Shown here: positions 24,992 to 32,541 of the stretch, one piece after another | Numbering within the stretch: the first letter of the stretch is position 1 | Layout of the letters: each line of letters opens with the position of its first letter | Origin: Ignavibacteria bacterium | Lineage (GTDB): Bacteria > Bacteroidota > Ignavibacteria > Ignavibacteriales > SURF-24 | Direction of reading: 5' to 3' | Assembly: GCA_025612245.1 (NCBI GenBank) | Contig: JAAXKQ010000001.1 | Coordinates: forward strand, 248,001-312,000 | DNA length: 64,000 bases | Program-made: the position numbers and the translations under genes | Notes under the pieces: model-generated | Told to the model about the DNA's origin: nothing | Databases searched by the model: none | Seen by the model: only the letters and a program-made list of their open reading frames with translations

Positions 24992-27166
24992 ATGAAAATT
25001 AAATTACTCCCCTTCTTAATCCTGATCTTAAGTATGTGTATTTATCCTCAAAATCAATTATGGCATAAGATTTCAACAGTAGACGCCGGGAACTCAGTTT
25101 CAATAGCGGTTGATTCTTTGGGATATATCTATAATGGTACATCCGACAGAGGTTTATTCCAGTCAACTGATAATGGGCTGAGCTGGCAGAAGCTTAACAT
25201 TGGATTTAGTGATATAACAATAAGAAAAGTCAGGGTGACTCAGGATGGAAGCATTATGGCAGTAACAACAAAGTACGGTATTATGATTTCCAGCGATAAC
25301 GGGAGAACCTGGAGCCAGATAAATGGTCAGCTTAGCCCGATAGATATTATAACCATTAGTTCAAGTTCAGACTTTCTTTTGGCTGGCACACCCAATGGGC
25401 TTTTTAAGTCATCTGATGGCGGCAAGAACTGGCTTTCTGACAATGCATTTGCTGGGCTTAAAGTCATTGAGATTGAAAACATAAAAGGGACAATATTCTG
25501 CTACGGTATAGCGGGTATTCAAAAAAAAGCCTTTTTTACTTCTTCAGACGGCGGAAAAACATGGACGGAAATCGATCTTTCACATGAGGGCTTCAGCTAT
25601 CAAACTGCTGCATTTGCTTTTGATAAAGCAACAGGCAGAGTCTTCTGCGCTGCAAGTTTCTCATCATATAACGGGACAGGAAGAGTTACATATTCTTCCA
25701 ATGATAATGGCAGAACCTGGGTTAGCATTGACTCTAAAGGTAAACTGATAAATTCTCTCTTTACAGATTCATCAGGATTGTTATTTGCCGCCTGTTCCCA
25801 TGATGGTATTATTAAGTCAACTGACTGGGGGCTTTCCTGGCAGAATGCAAGTGCCGGAATAAGCAATCCTTATGTGGGATCAATAACATATGACAAAAAA
25901 GGGAATATTTATGCCGGAACTACAAGCGGTGTAATGGTTTCGCAAGACAATGGTTTAAGCTGGAAGGAAGTTTCAAAAGGCCTGAATATTTCTTCTCTAA
26001 ATGGTTTTGTTGCCGATGATAATGGGAATCTATATGCATCTTCGACAGCTAGTATTTACAGGTCAAAGGATGATGGCTTAAACTGGGCTCCTGTTATGAA
26101 CGGAATTGAGCCCGGGAACCTTTCAATGTTAAGAGAAGTTAACAATAACATTTTCATAAGTCATACGACGTACTTAACAACAAGCAGCTTTACGAGTGGT
26201 CAGAAATTTTATCCGGACTTAAATTCATGGGGGAAAAGCAATAATGTTGTTGATCAAACAGGAGTTGATCCTAGAGGCAGGATTTATTCTTTATATACTT
26301 ACTTTGACGGCATATTTGCAACTAATTATCTATATGTTTCATCAAATGGCGGGGATATCTGGTCTCCCCTACTTTCGACCGATAAAGGCGGCTGGAATCC
26401 GCCTTTCGCAGTAGATCCATACAAAGGAATAATTTATCTTAGATCAGCGGGAAATCTCTGCAAGAGTTCTGATTATGGGAAAACATGGAGCAATACAAAT
26501 TATGCCGGAGGTAATTGCATTAAATTGAAGTCCAATACAAAAGGTCATCTTTTTGCCATGCCTGATTCATTCAACATTTTTCGGTCTGAAGATGAGGGAA
26601 ATACATGGAAAGACATACGCAATAACATTACCCTAACCGCTGGCATCTCTGAAATTTATTTTGATAATAATAACAGAGTGTTCCTTCTTACTGGGAACGG
26701 GAGGGTAATCTATTCAAAGAACAGCGGCGATTCTTGGATTGAAATTACAAATAATCTCTTGGATCAGGGAGGAATTTTTGCTATTGCTTTCAGCCCATAT
26801 TCCGTCGTCTATGCTGCTTCAATCTCTGGAGAAATCTATAGAACAACGGAAGAAGCGCTGAAGGAGTTTGTTTCAGTAGAAGAACCTAAGATTGATATAC
26901 CAGAAAACTATTCTTTATCCCAGAATTACCCAAACCCGTTTAACCCGAATACGACCATCAGCTATGCAATTCCTCACGCAGGAAATGTAAGCATAAGCCT
27001 TTTTGACGCCCTTGGAAATAAGGTCATGGATCTTGTGAATGAGTACAAGTCTGAGGGCATTTACAAGGTTAACTTTGACGGGAAGAACTTTGCAAGCGGG
27101 GTTTACTTCTACAGAATACATTCCGGGAACTACATTGAAACTAAAAAGCTGATGCTTATTAAGTAA
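24992..27166 (+). CDS. Secreted Asp-box beta-propeller protein with T9SS sorting domain (copy 2)
   Basis: 724 aa, about half identical over the propeller to the preceding gene and identical over the sorting tail. Signal peptide ending at IYPQ, then twelve Asp-box-like repeats (STDNGLSW, SSDGGKTW, SNDNGRTW, SSDYGKTW), some degenerate (SSNGGDIW, SKNSGDSW), and the T9SS type A domain from NYPNPFNP to KLMLIK. It has an AAGGAGG site. It is preceded by its own 235-bp spacer and hairpin, so probably has its own promoter. The role is unknown; surface binding or adhesion is possible. Confidence 0.85.
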   Translation: MKIKLLPFLILILSMCIYPQNQLWHKISTVDAGNSVSIAVDSLGYIYNGTSDRGLFQSTDNGLSWQKLNIGFSDITIRKVRVTQDGSIMAVTTKYGIMISSDNGRTWSQINGQLSPIDIITISSSSDFLLAGTPNGLFKSSDGGKNWLSDNAFAGLKVIEIENIKGTIFCYGIAGIQKKAFFTSSDGGKTWTEIDLSHEGFSYQTAAFAFDKATGRVFCAASFSSYNGTGRVTYSSNDNGRTWVSIDSKGKLINSLFTDSSGLLFAACSHDGIIKSTDWGLSWQNASAGISNPYVGSITYDKKGNIYAGTTSGVMVSQDNGLSWKEVSKGLNISSLNGFVADDNGNLYASSTASIYRSKDDGLNWAPVMNGIEPGNLSMLREVNNNIFISHTTYLTTSSFTSGQKFYPDLNSWGKSNNVVDQTGVDPRGRIYSLYTYFDGIFATNYLYVSSNGGDIWSPLLSTDKGGWNPPFAVDPYKGIIYLRSAGNLCKSSDYGKTWSNTNYAGGNCIKLKSNTKGHLFAMPDSFNIFRSEDEGNTWKDIRNNITLTAGISEIYFDNNNRVFLLTGNGRVIYSKNSGDSWIEITNNLLDQGGIFAIAFSPYSVVYAASISGEIYRTTEEALKEFVSVEEPKIDIPENYSLSQNYPNPFNPNTTISYAIPHAGNVSISLFDALGNKVMDLVNEYKSEGIYKVNFDGKNFASGVYFYRIHSGNYIETKKLMLIK

Positions 27167-27178
27167 GGCTTTCTGTTA
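26907..27178 (+). repeat. 272-bp direct repeat, copy 2 (T9SS tail)
   Basis: Second copy of 24497-24768. The two direct repeats bracket the second gene, so recombination between them would delete it exactly and leave one intact gene. Confidence 0.95.
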
Positions 27179-27195
27179 AAACGAGATGTATAACT

Positions 27196-27231
27196 TAATG
27201 AAAAGCCGGCTAAAATCCCGGCTTTTCATTA
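27196..27231. terminator. bidirectional terminator
   Basis: 14-bp perfect stem (27196-27209 / 27218-27231, 8-base loop) between the convergent Asp-box gene and the cytosine deaminase gene. Confidence 0.8.
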
Positions 27232-27239
27232 CTTAAACT

Positions 27240-27677
27240 CTATTTGCCTATGTCTTCGTTCCAAAGGGATGGGTTTTCAGAAATGAAAGCCTGCATCATT
27301 TCGACGCATTCCTGAAGGTTCAATACTTCTAGCTTTACTCCTCTTGAACTAAGAAGCTCCTCCTCCCCTTTGAATGTCCTGTTTTCCCCTATTACTACCT
27401 TCGGTATACCGTATAATAAGACTGCCCCCGAGCACATGGAGCACGGTGAGAGAGTGGTATACAAGACAGACTCCCTGTATATCTTGGCCTCAAGCCTTCC
27501 CGCATCTTCAAGCGCATCCATCTCTGCGTGCAGGATTGCGCTATGCTTCTGAATTCTTTTATTATGACCGCGGCCGATAATTTTACCACTATGAACCAGA
27601 ACCGAGCCAATAGGGATTCCGCCTTCAGAAAGCCCCTTTTCGGCTTCCTTCATTGCCGCCTGCATGAATGTATCCAT
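27240..27677 (-). CDS. Cytosine deaminase, fungal FCY1-type CDA fold
   Basis: 145 aa zinc deaminase. HAE (His50, Glu52) and PCSMC (Cys79, Cys82) form the zinc site and proton shuttle. Beyond the generic motifs it resembles yeast cytosine deaminase along its length: GGIPIGSVL, GRGHNKRIQK, LEDAGRLE, LYTTLSPC, LYGIPKVVIGEN and the C-terminal W-N-E-D-I-G end that caps the active site in the yeast enzyme. I therefore favour cytosine to uracil deamination over tRNA adenosine (TadA) or guanine deaminase activity, which share the fold. It would feed uracil salvage together with the UraA-type permease in this window. Convergent with the Asp-box gene. Confidence 0.75.
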   Translation of the reverse strand: MDTFMQAAMKEAEKGLSEGGIPIGSVLVHSGKIIGRGHNKRIQKHSAILHAEMDALEDAGRLEAKIYRESVLYTTLSPCSMCSGAVLLYGIPKVVIGENRTFKGEEELLSSRGVKLEVLNLQECVEMMQAFISENPSLWNEDIGK

Positions 27678-27766
27678 TAAAAATGCCTCCGAAATTGTTC
27701 AAAGAATAAAAGCCTTAAAACGCTAATCTTAAGGCTTTTATCTCCCGGGAATTGAAAATTGCTCTG

Positions 27767-27991
27767 TTATTCATTTACCTGGTGGTCTTCAGGATCCTTA
27801 ATTCCGCCTGAATATATGGATGCCCTTAGCTCCTCGACGTTCTTATCCAGCGAAGCCAGGTGATCAATGAATTCCGGTACCTCACGTTCTGGCTGATGTG
27901 AGAGGATTGTTTTCATTGAATGAAGAGTCTGTTGTATGCAGGTAACTGAATCAAAGAGTTTTTTATTAATTTCCTGCTGACTTAAAGCCAT
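27767..27991 (-). CDS. small hypothetical protein
   Basis: 74 aa, mostly helical and charged. Start at MALSQQEI with a strong AAGGAGG site; a longer in-frame extension upstream lacks one. No family recognised. It may be co-transcribed with the deaminase gene 90 bp downstream. Confidence 0.6.
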   Translation of the reverse strand: MALSQQEINKKLFDSVTCIQQTLHSMKTILSHQPEREVPEFIDHLASLDKNVEELRASIYSGGIKDPEDHQVNE

Positions 27992-28286
27992 ATTTCCTCC
28001 TTTGGGGTTTGAAAATCGTACCCCGGATTTATTTTTACAGAAATTTTCACATTTACCGGACGACAAAGACTAAATTCCCAAGATCAGTTTAATTAGAATA
28101 TGCATTAAATAATTAAAATTCAATCATTTTCTTTCATTTTTGGTCATTAAAGAGGATTTCTCTGGCCAATTTGATACATTCAGCCACTTTTATAAAAATG
28201 CCTGCCTGGAAAGGGTTAAAAAGGACAAAAAATCTTTTGGTACGGAATTAGTGTATTAATAAGAAATTAGACCCGAGGTTTTGGAA
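27992..28286. other. divergent AT-rich intergenic region
   Basis: 295 bp, no coding sequence seen. It should contain the promoters of the small hypothetical gene (-) and the first tandem paralog (+), including the TGGTACG element at 28238. Confidence 0.4.
28238..28252 (+). promoter_or_regulatory. possible sigma-54-like element upstream of tandem paralog 1
   Basis: TGGTACG at 28238-28244. GG (28239-28240) is followed after 10 bases by GT where sigma-54 promoters have GC. The -24 box fits with one mismatch, the -12 box poorly. About 35-50 bases before the ATG. Confidence 0.3.
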
Positions 28287-28991
28287 ATGAACAAATTAAC
28301 ACTTGATACGTTTTTATATGTCACCGATTTTGAACTGAGCTCGTACAAAATTCTGAACAGTTTAAAGAACTACAACAAAGAATTCAATCATAACAGGTTA
28401 TATCCCGGCCTTTCAGAACTGATTGAGCTGAATCTTCAGCTCAAAGAAATAGATGAAAACAACCTGAATGACGTATTTATTGAGAACCTTTCCAGCAGAA
28501 AGTCCAAAGATGACCGCCTGATGGTGGAAACCATTGAGGTTACGGATGACTATATTCAGCAGGTTGTAGATCTAATTGAATGGGCAAAACCTCTGGTCAA
28601 AGACACCATCGATGAAGGCAAAATTCTGTACGAATTCGTCAAAAAGAACATTTATATAGAAGAAATAGGCATCGCAGATGCAAGCCGTGAGGAAGGCTAC
28701 GTCCTTATCCCCGATAACAGGCAGGCCATGATACAGGTACTTCGCTACGAAATTTCCATGACTTCCAGCGGCAAGAAGTCGCAGAGAAAATTAAACACCC
28801 GTGTCATTCAGTCCGTCGACAAGGTTTATGTCAACCAGGCCCCAAATGAAGTGATAATGGATCTCTTTGAACAGTTTGCAGACATGCCAAGCTCTTCGAC
28901 CTTCATCTGCACGACGGATCTGGACTTCCCTTTTAGTGAAACTATTCTTCCTGTTGTAAAAAGGAAACTCATGTCGCGCATGGCAGCCTGA
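28287..28991 (+). CDS. unknown protein, tandem paralog 1
   Basis: 234 aa, soluble, acidic and mainly helical, with no signal peptide or membrane segment. No family recognised. The first ~125 residues are clearly homologous to the next gene: both open with KLTLDTFLYV or YLTLDTFLYV then DFEL, and share Y-K-x-L, Y-N-x-E-F, P-x-LSEL and D-T-I-D-E-G motifs. The C-terminal ~110 residues, absent from the paralog, contain VLRYEISM and a TTDLDFPF segment. Start at the ATG at 28287 (a TTG lies two codons upstream) with a GAGG site. Possible regulation from the element at 28238. The function is unknown. Confidence 0.75.
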   Translation: MNKLTLDTFLYVTDFELSSYKILNSLKNYNKEFNHNRLYPGLSELIELNLQLKEIDENNLNDVFIENLSSRKSKDDRLMVETIEVTDDYIQQVVDLIEWAKPLVKDTIDEGKILYEFVKKNIYIEEIGIADASREEGYVLIPDNRQAMIQVLRYEISMTSSGKKSQRKLNTRVIQSVDKVYVNQAPNEVIMDLFEQFADMPSSSTFICTTDLDFPFSETILPVVKRKLMSRMAA

Positions 28992-29011
28992 ACTTTCAGC
29001 AGAATGGACGG

Positions 29012-29037
29012 TAATATTGTGCAACTGTGCAATATTA
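29012..29037. promoter_or_regulatory. dyad upstream of tandem paralog 2 (possible activator site)
   Basis: TAATATTG, 10 bases, CAATATTA, a perfect 8-bp inverted repeat that also contains two direct TGTGCAA copies. It lies about 70 bases upstream of the TGGAACG element, the distance typical of an enhancer site for a sigma-54 activator. No T-run follows, so it is unlikely to be a terminator. Confidence 0.35.
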
Positions 29038-29092
29038 GCCATTCCCAACGCTGAATTATAAATAAAATGCTACATATTGTCGGTTTTAATTC

Positions 29093-29108
29093 TGGAACGA
29101 TACTTGGA
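29093..29108 (+). promoter_or_regulatory. possible sigma-54-like promoter of tandem paralog 2
   Basis: TGGAACG, 4 bases, TTGGA, versus consensus TGGCACG-N4-TTGCA: 10 of 12 positions match, but the invariant GC at -12 reads GG. A competing TATAAT at 29114-29119 has no good -35. Confidence 0.35.
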
Positions 29109-29138
29109 CGTTTTATAATAGAGTTTATTTAATAAGGG

Positions 29139-29537
29139 ATGAAAAAGATGGCATACTTAACTTTAGACACGTTTTTATATGTAAATGATTTTGAATTAGG
29201 CCAGTACAAAGTACTAGGCGCATTGAAAAAATACAACGACGAGTTCCGGAATAAAAGCACACACCCGTATTTGTCTGAATTAACTTCTCTGGTCAATACG
29301 TTGATCAGGGTTGAGAAGAAAAGAAGCAAAATTATAGATCTCTTCCCAATTCCAGTCGAGAAAGTAGACGCCGAGAAAAAGCAGCTCGTTTTTGAAAATT
29401 TCGTCCTTTACAACGAAGATATCGAAAGAATATTCGACCTGATAAAATGGGCAATTCCAATGATACACGACACAATTGACGAAGGCTTGTGCGTAAGCAA
29501 GTCCTTTACAAAAGAGCGCTCGGACGTGCTCGTTTAA
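29139..29537 (+). CDS. unknown protein, tandem paralog 2 (short form)
   Basis: 132 aa (ATG at 29139; a second ATG at 29148 is possible, and a GGG stretch precedes the first). Homologous to the first ~125 residues of the previous gene, ending just after the shared D-T-I-D-E-G motif with a short unrelated tail. The C-terminal half of paralog 1 is missing and no remnant of it is visible downstream, so this looks like a natural short form rather than a frameshift. Cytoplasmic and helical. No recognised family. Followed by its own terminator. Confidence 0.7.
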   Translation: MKKMAYLTLDTFLYVNDFELGQYKVLGALKKYNDEFRNKSTHPYLSELTSLVNTLIRVEKKRSKIIDLFPIPVEKVDAEKKQLVFENFVLYNEDIERIFDLIKWAIPMIHDTIDEGLCVSKSFTKERSDVLV

Positions 29538-29593
29538 GAGAATTTCAGACGAACCATTAAAAGTTATAAAGTTATTTTTTATCCTCTCATTTC

Positions 29594-29628
29594 AATCCCC
29601 ATAACAGTAAAATGATATGGGGGTTTTC
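29594..29628 (+). terminator. terminator after tandem paralog 2
   Basis: 9-bp stem (29594-29602 / 29617-29625, one G-U) ending in TTTT. Confidence 0.65.
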
Positions 29629-29634
29629 TATTTT

Positions 29635-29662
29635 AAACCAATAAAAGACACAGTAGGTCTAA
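29635..29662 (+). promoter_or_regulatory. ECF-sigma-like promoter upstream of htrA
   Basis: AAACCA (29635-29640), 16 bases, GTCTAA (29657-29662): the same -10 box and spacing as the element upstream of the PspC gene, sharing AAC in the -35. The leader to the ATG would be about 120 bases. Confidence 0.35.
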
Positions 29663-29789
29663 ATAACAGGACGTAAAGAGGGCTTATTTTTTGAACTTCC
29701 GGTAGTTACCCTGTTTGTATTTACAGCAATCTTTGATTTAAAAAAACCTCTTTTTTTATTATCTTTGAAATGTTTAACAGGAAAATCTT

Positions 29790-31001
29790 ATGAACAGAAA
29801 TAAAATCATTCTTACTGCACTTCTTGTGTTTGTCATGATTTCTGCGGTTTTTGCCTACAGCCTTTTCTCGGATAAGAAAGGCAAGGACATTTACTTTAAG
29901 GTAAACGGCGGCGAGCGTACTTTTGTTACGGCACAGCAGCGCCAGGCGGTAAATGACCAGATAACCGCAACCAGGAATAATCTGATAACCGAAACAGTTA
30001 AGGCCGTAAGCCCGGCTGTAGTGGGTATTAACGTTACCGAAGTGGTTCAGTACCAGGATCCCTGGGCAAGCGACCCTTTCTTCAGGCAGTTCTTCGGCGA
30101 CAGGTCCTATAACCAGGAAGTAAAAAGCCTTGGCTCGGGCACCATTATTTCGCCTGACGGCTACATACTGACTAATGACCACGTGGCCGGTAACGGGGTT
30201 AAAATTACGGTTACAATGACAAACGGGAATCATTATACTGCAAGGAAAATCGGGACCGATCCGGCAAGCGACATTTGCCTGCTTAAAATTGAGGGCAATA
30301 ACCTCCCTTACATCCCAATGGGTAACTCGGATGACGTACTTACGGGCGAATGGGTCATTGCTCTTGGCAACCCGTTCGGACTTTTTGAAATAAATGACCA
30401 GCCTACGGTAACAGTAGGCGTTATAAGCGCCAAGGGAATGAACCTTGAACCCGATAACAACCGCTATTACCTCGGCATGCTTCAGACAGATGCCGCAATT
30501 AACAGGGGTAACAGCGGAGGCCCTCTTGTTAACTCCGTAGGTGAGCTTATAGGCATGAACACGCTCATCTATACGGCCGACGGCTCTTCGGGAAATATAG
30601 GGCTTGGCTTTGCAATCCCGATAAACAAAATAAAAAGGATCATTTCCGAGCTGAAGGAAAAAGGAATTGTGGACAGGAACTTTAAGATAGGGCTTGATGC
30701 ACAGACAATTGACGAAGGAATTGCCGAATACTATAAACTTCCTAGCACACGCGGAGCTATTATTACTGATGTAAAACGCAACTCCCCGGCAGAGAAAGCT
30801 GGCCTTGAGGCGGGTGATATAATTGTGGAAGTTGAAGGCAACAAGATCATCAACCGCGAATCCCTGGTAGGTGTTTTCCAGGAATTCCGCACCGGTCAGA
30901 CCATCAGTCTAACAATAATCAGAGACAAACAATCATTAAACAAAAAAATGAGGCTGGAAAGAGCAGATGATCGAAAGATATACACTCCCCGAAATGGGTA
31001 A
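29790..31001 (+). CDS. HtrA/Deg-family serine protease
   Basis: 403 aa periplasmic protease/chaperone for misfolded envelope proteins. An N-terminal signal or anchor (5-25) is followed by a trypsin-like domain with the full triad, His131 (TNDHV), Asp161 (ASDICLL) and Ser242 (GNSGGPL). There is a single PDZ domain (about 300-395). DegP/DegQ have two PDZ domains, so this is DegS-like in layout, though more general quality control is likely. Its last 35 bases overlap the start of purB in another frame. Confidence 0.93.
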   Translation: MNRNKIILTALLVFVMISAVFAYSLFSDKKGKDIYFKVNGGERTFVTAQQRQAVNDQITATRNNLITETVKAVSPAVVGINVTEVVQYQDPWASDPFFRQFFGDRSYNQEVKSLGSGTIISPDGYILTNDHVAGNGVKITVTMTNGNHYTARKIGTDPASDICLLKIEGNNLPYIPMGNSDDVLTGEWVIALGNPFGLFEINDQPTVTVGVISAKGMNLEPDNNRYYLGMLQTDAAINRGNSGGPLVNSVGELIGMNTLIYTADGSSGNIGLGFAIPINKIKRIISELKEKGIVDRNFKIGLDAQTIDEGIAEYYKLPSTRGAIITDVKRNSPAEKAGLEAGDIIVEVEGNKIINRESLVGVFQEFRTGQTISLTIIRDKQSLNKKMRLERADDRKIYTPRNG

Positions 31002-32268
31002 GATCTGGAAAGACGACTTTAAATACCAGACATGGCTACAAATTGAAATACTCGCCTGCGAGGCACGCGCCTCAATGGGAGAAATCCCTGCTGAAGACGT
31101 AGAGGTAATTAAAAAAAAGGCAAATTTCGACATAAAAAGGGTTCTTGAAATTGAAGAAACCACAAAGCACGACGTAATTGCATTTCTGACAAATGTAGCT
31201 GAGTACGTCGGACCTGAATCGAGACACATTCACTACGGGATGACCAGTTCCGACATACTGGATACTTCCCTGTCTTACCAGATGAAGACTGCCGGGGAGC
31301 TTTTGATGAAAAAACTCCTGGAATTCAAGTCGGTCTTAAAGCAAAGGGCTTTGGAACACAAAAATTCGCTCTGCGTCGGCCGCAGCCACGGCGTTCACGC
31401 CGAACCTACGACAATGGGCTTAAAATTCGCCCTATGGTACGAAGAAACAAAGCGGAACATTGCAAGGCTTGAAAATGCAATAAATACAATCAGCGTCGGA
31501 CAGATCTCGGGCGCTGTTGGGACTTTCGAGCACCTTTCGCCAAAAGTTGAGGAGTATGTCTGCCACAGGATGGGGCTGAGCCCGGCACCTGTTTCGACAC
31601 AGGTAATACAGAGGGACCGTCATGCCGAGTTTCTTACGACTCTCGCAATTATAGGCACAACATTAGAGAAAATTGCAGTTGAGATCCGCCACTTGCAGAG
31701 AACAGAAGTCCTTGAGGCAGAAGAATACTTCTCCAAAGGCCAGAAAGGCTCTTCTGCAATGCCGCATAAACGCAACCCGATTACCTGCGAGAGAATAACG
31801 GGTCTTTCGAGGCTCCTAAGGAGCAATTCCATGGCTGCAATGGAAAACGTTGCACTCTGGCATGAAAGGGACATTTCGCATTCCTCAGTGGAAAGAGTTA
31901 TTGTACCCGACAGTTGTATTATAGCAGACTATATGTTACATTTATCGATAAAACTGGTCAAAAACCTCCTGGTATATCCTGAAAATATGCTGAAGAATCT
32001 GAACCTGACGCGGGGACTCATATTTTCACAGACCGTACTGCTTAAACTGGTCAGCAAGGGTGCCACAAGAGAAGAAGCCTACAGGCTTGTTCAGAGCCCG
32101 GCAATGGACGTATGGGCAGATCAGTCCAAAAACCTGAAAAGCGAGCTCTTAAAGTCAGAGGGCGTTAAAAAATACTTGAATGAGAAAGAACTCGCGGAAA
32201 TATTTGATAACCAGGCCACACTTAAGAACGTCGACTTCATATTTGCCAGAACCGTTGAAAAAGATTAG
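30967..32268 (+). CDS. purB: Adenylosuccinate lyase
   Basis: 433 aa, the normal length of the short bacterial form. It acts twice in purine synthesis, splitting SAICAR to AICAR and adenylosuccinate to AMP, releasing fumarate. MTSSDILDT, the catalytic-His segment GRSHGVHAEPT and the fumarase-superfamily signature SSAMPHKRNP (about 263) are visible. The ATG lies 35 bp inside htrA with GGAAAGAG as ribosome site, so the two are co-transcribed. Confidence 0.96.
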   Translation: MIERYTLPEMGKIWKDDFKYQTWLQIEILACEARASMGEIPAEDVEVIKKKANFDIKRVLEIEETTKHDVIAFLTNVAEYVGPESRHIHYGMTSSDILDTSLSYQMKTAGELLMKKLLEFKSVLKQRALEHKNSLCVGRSHGVHAEPTTMGLKFALWYEETKRNIARLENAINTISVGQISGAVGTFEHLSPKVEEYVCHRMGLSPAPVSTQVIQRDRHAEFLTTLAIIGTTLEKIAVEIRHLQRTEVLEAEEYFSKGQKGSSAMPHKRNPITCERITGLSRLLRSNSMAAMENVALWHERDISHSSVERVIVPDSCIIADYMLHLSIKLVKNLLVYPENMLKNLNLTRGLIFSQTVLLKLVSKGATREEAYRLVQSPAMDVWADQSKNLKSELLKSEGVKKYLNEKELAEIFDNQATLKNVDFIFARTVEKD

Positions 32269-32340
32269 ACCATCGTTTTTTGTTTTAGAAAAAGTGTTAT
32301 ATTGTAAAAAGGGACGTTCCTTATCAGCCATTTTTACGGG

Positions 32341-32382
32341 GAGAAAAGCCAATGTAGGAAAATCTACATTGGCTCTGTTCTC
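32341..32382 (+). terminator. hairpin after purB
   Basis: 11-bp perfect stem 32347-32357 / 32364-32374, extended by GAGAA/TTCTC. The following bases are pyrimidine-rich but not a pure T-run, so termination is probable, not certain. Confidence 0.5.
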
Positions 32383-32541
32383 TCTATGAAGCACTAAAAT
32401 TCAGTGGTGCAATATCTCCCGTTAAACCAGCGAAAGATCATCACTGTTTTTCCATCCTCTTAAAAGTTACCCCCCGTTTTCCTGTAAACAGATGCTTCCT
32501 GAGGCTGAAAAGGACAGAAACAATGTTTATGAGGGCAGATA

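Noticed and set aside
26915-27121. Identical antisense 68-codon frames within both T9SS tails
   Set aside because: They are mirror frames of the repeated coding DNA and exist twice only because the DNA is identical.
22549-27166. Sialidase or photosystem-assembly (Ycf48) function for the Asp-box proteins
   Set aside because: Asp boxes alone do not define these. No catalytic sialidase residues were recognised and the T9SS tail indicates a surface or secreted role.
29715-29767. TAnnTTTG element (29760-29767) as a Bacteroidota-type promoter for htrA
   Set aside because: The nearest TTTG is 24 bases upstream, longer than the usual 19-20. Kept only as an alternative to the ECF-like promoter.
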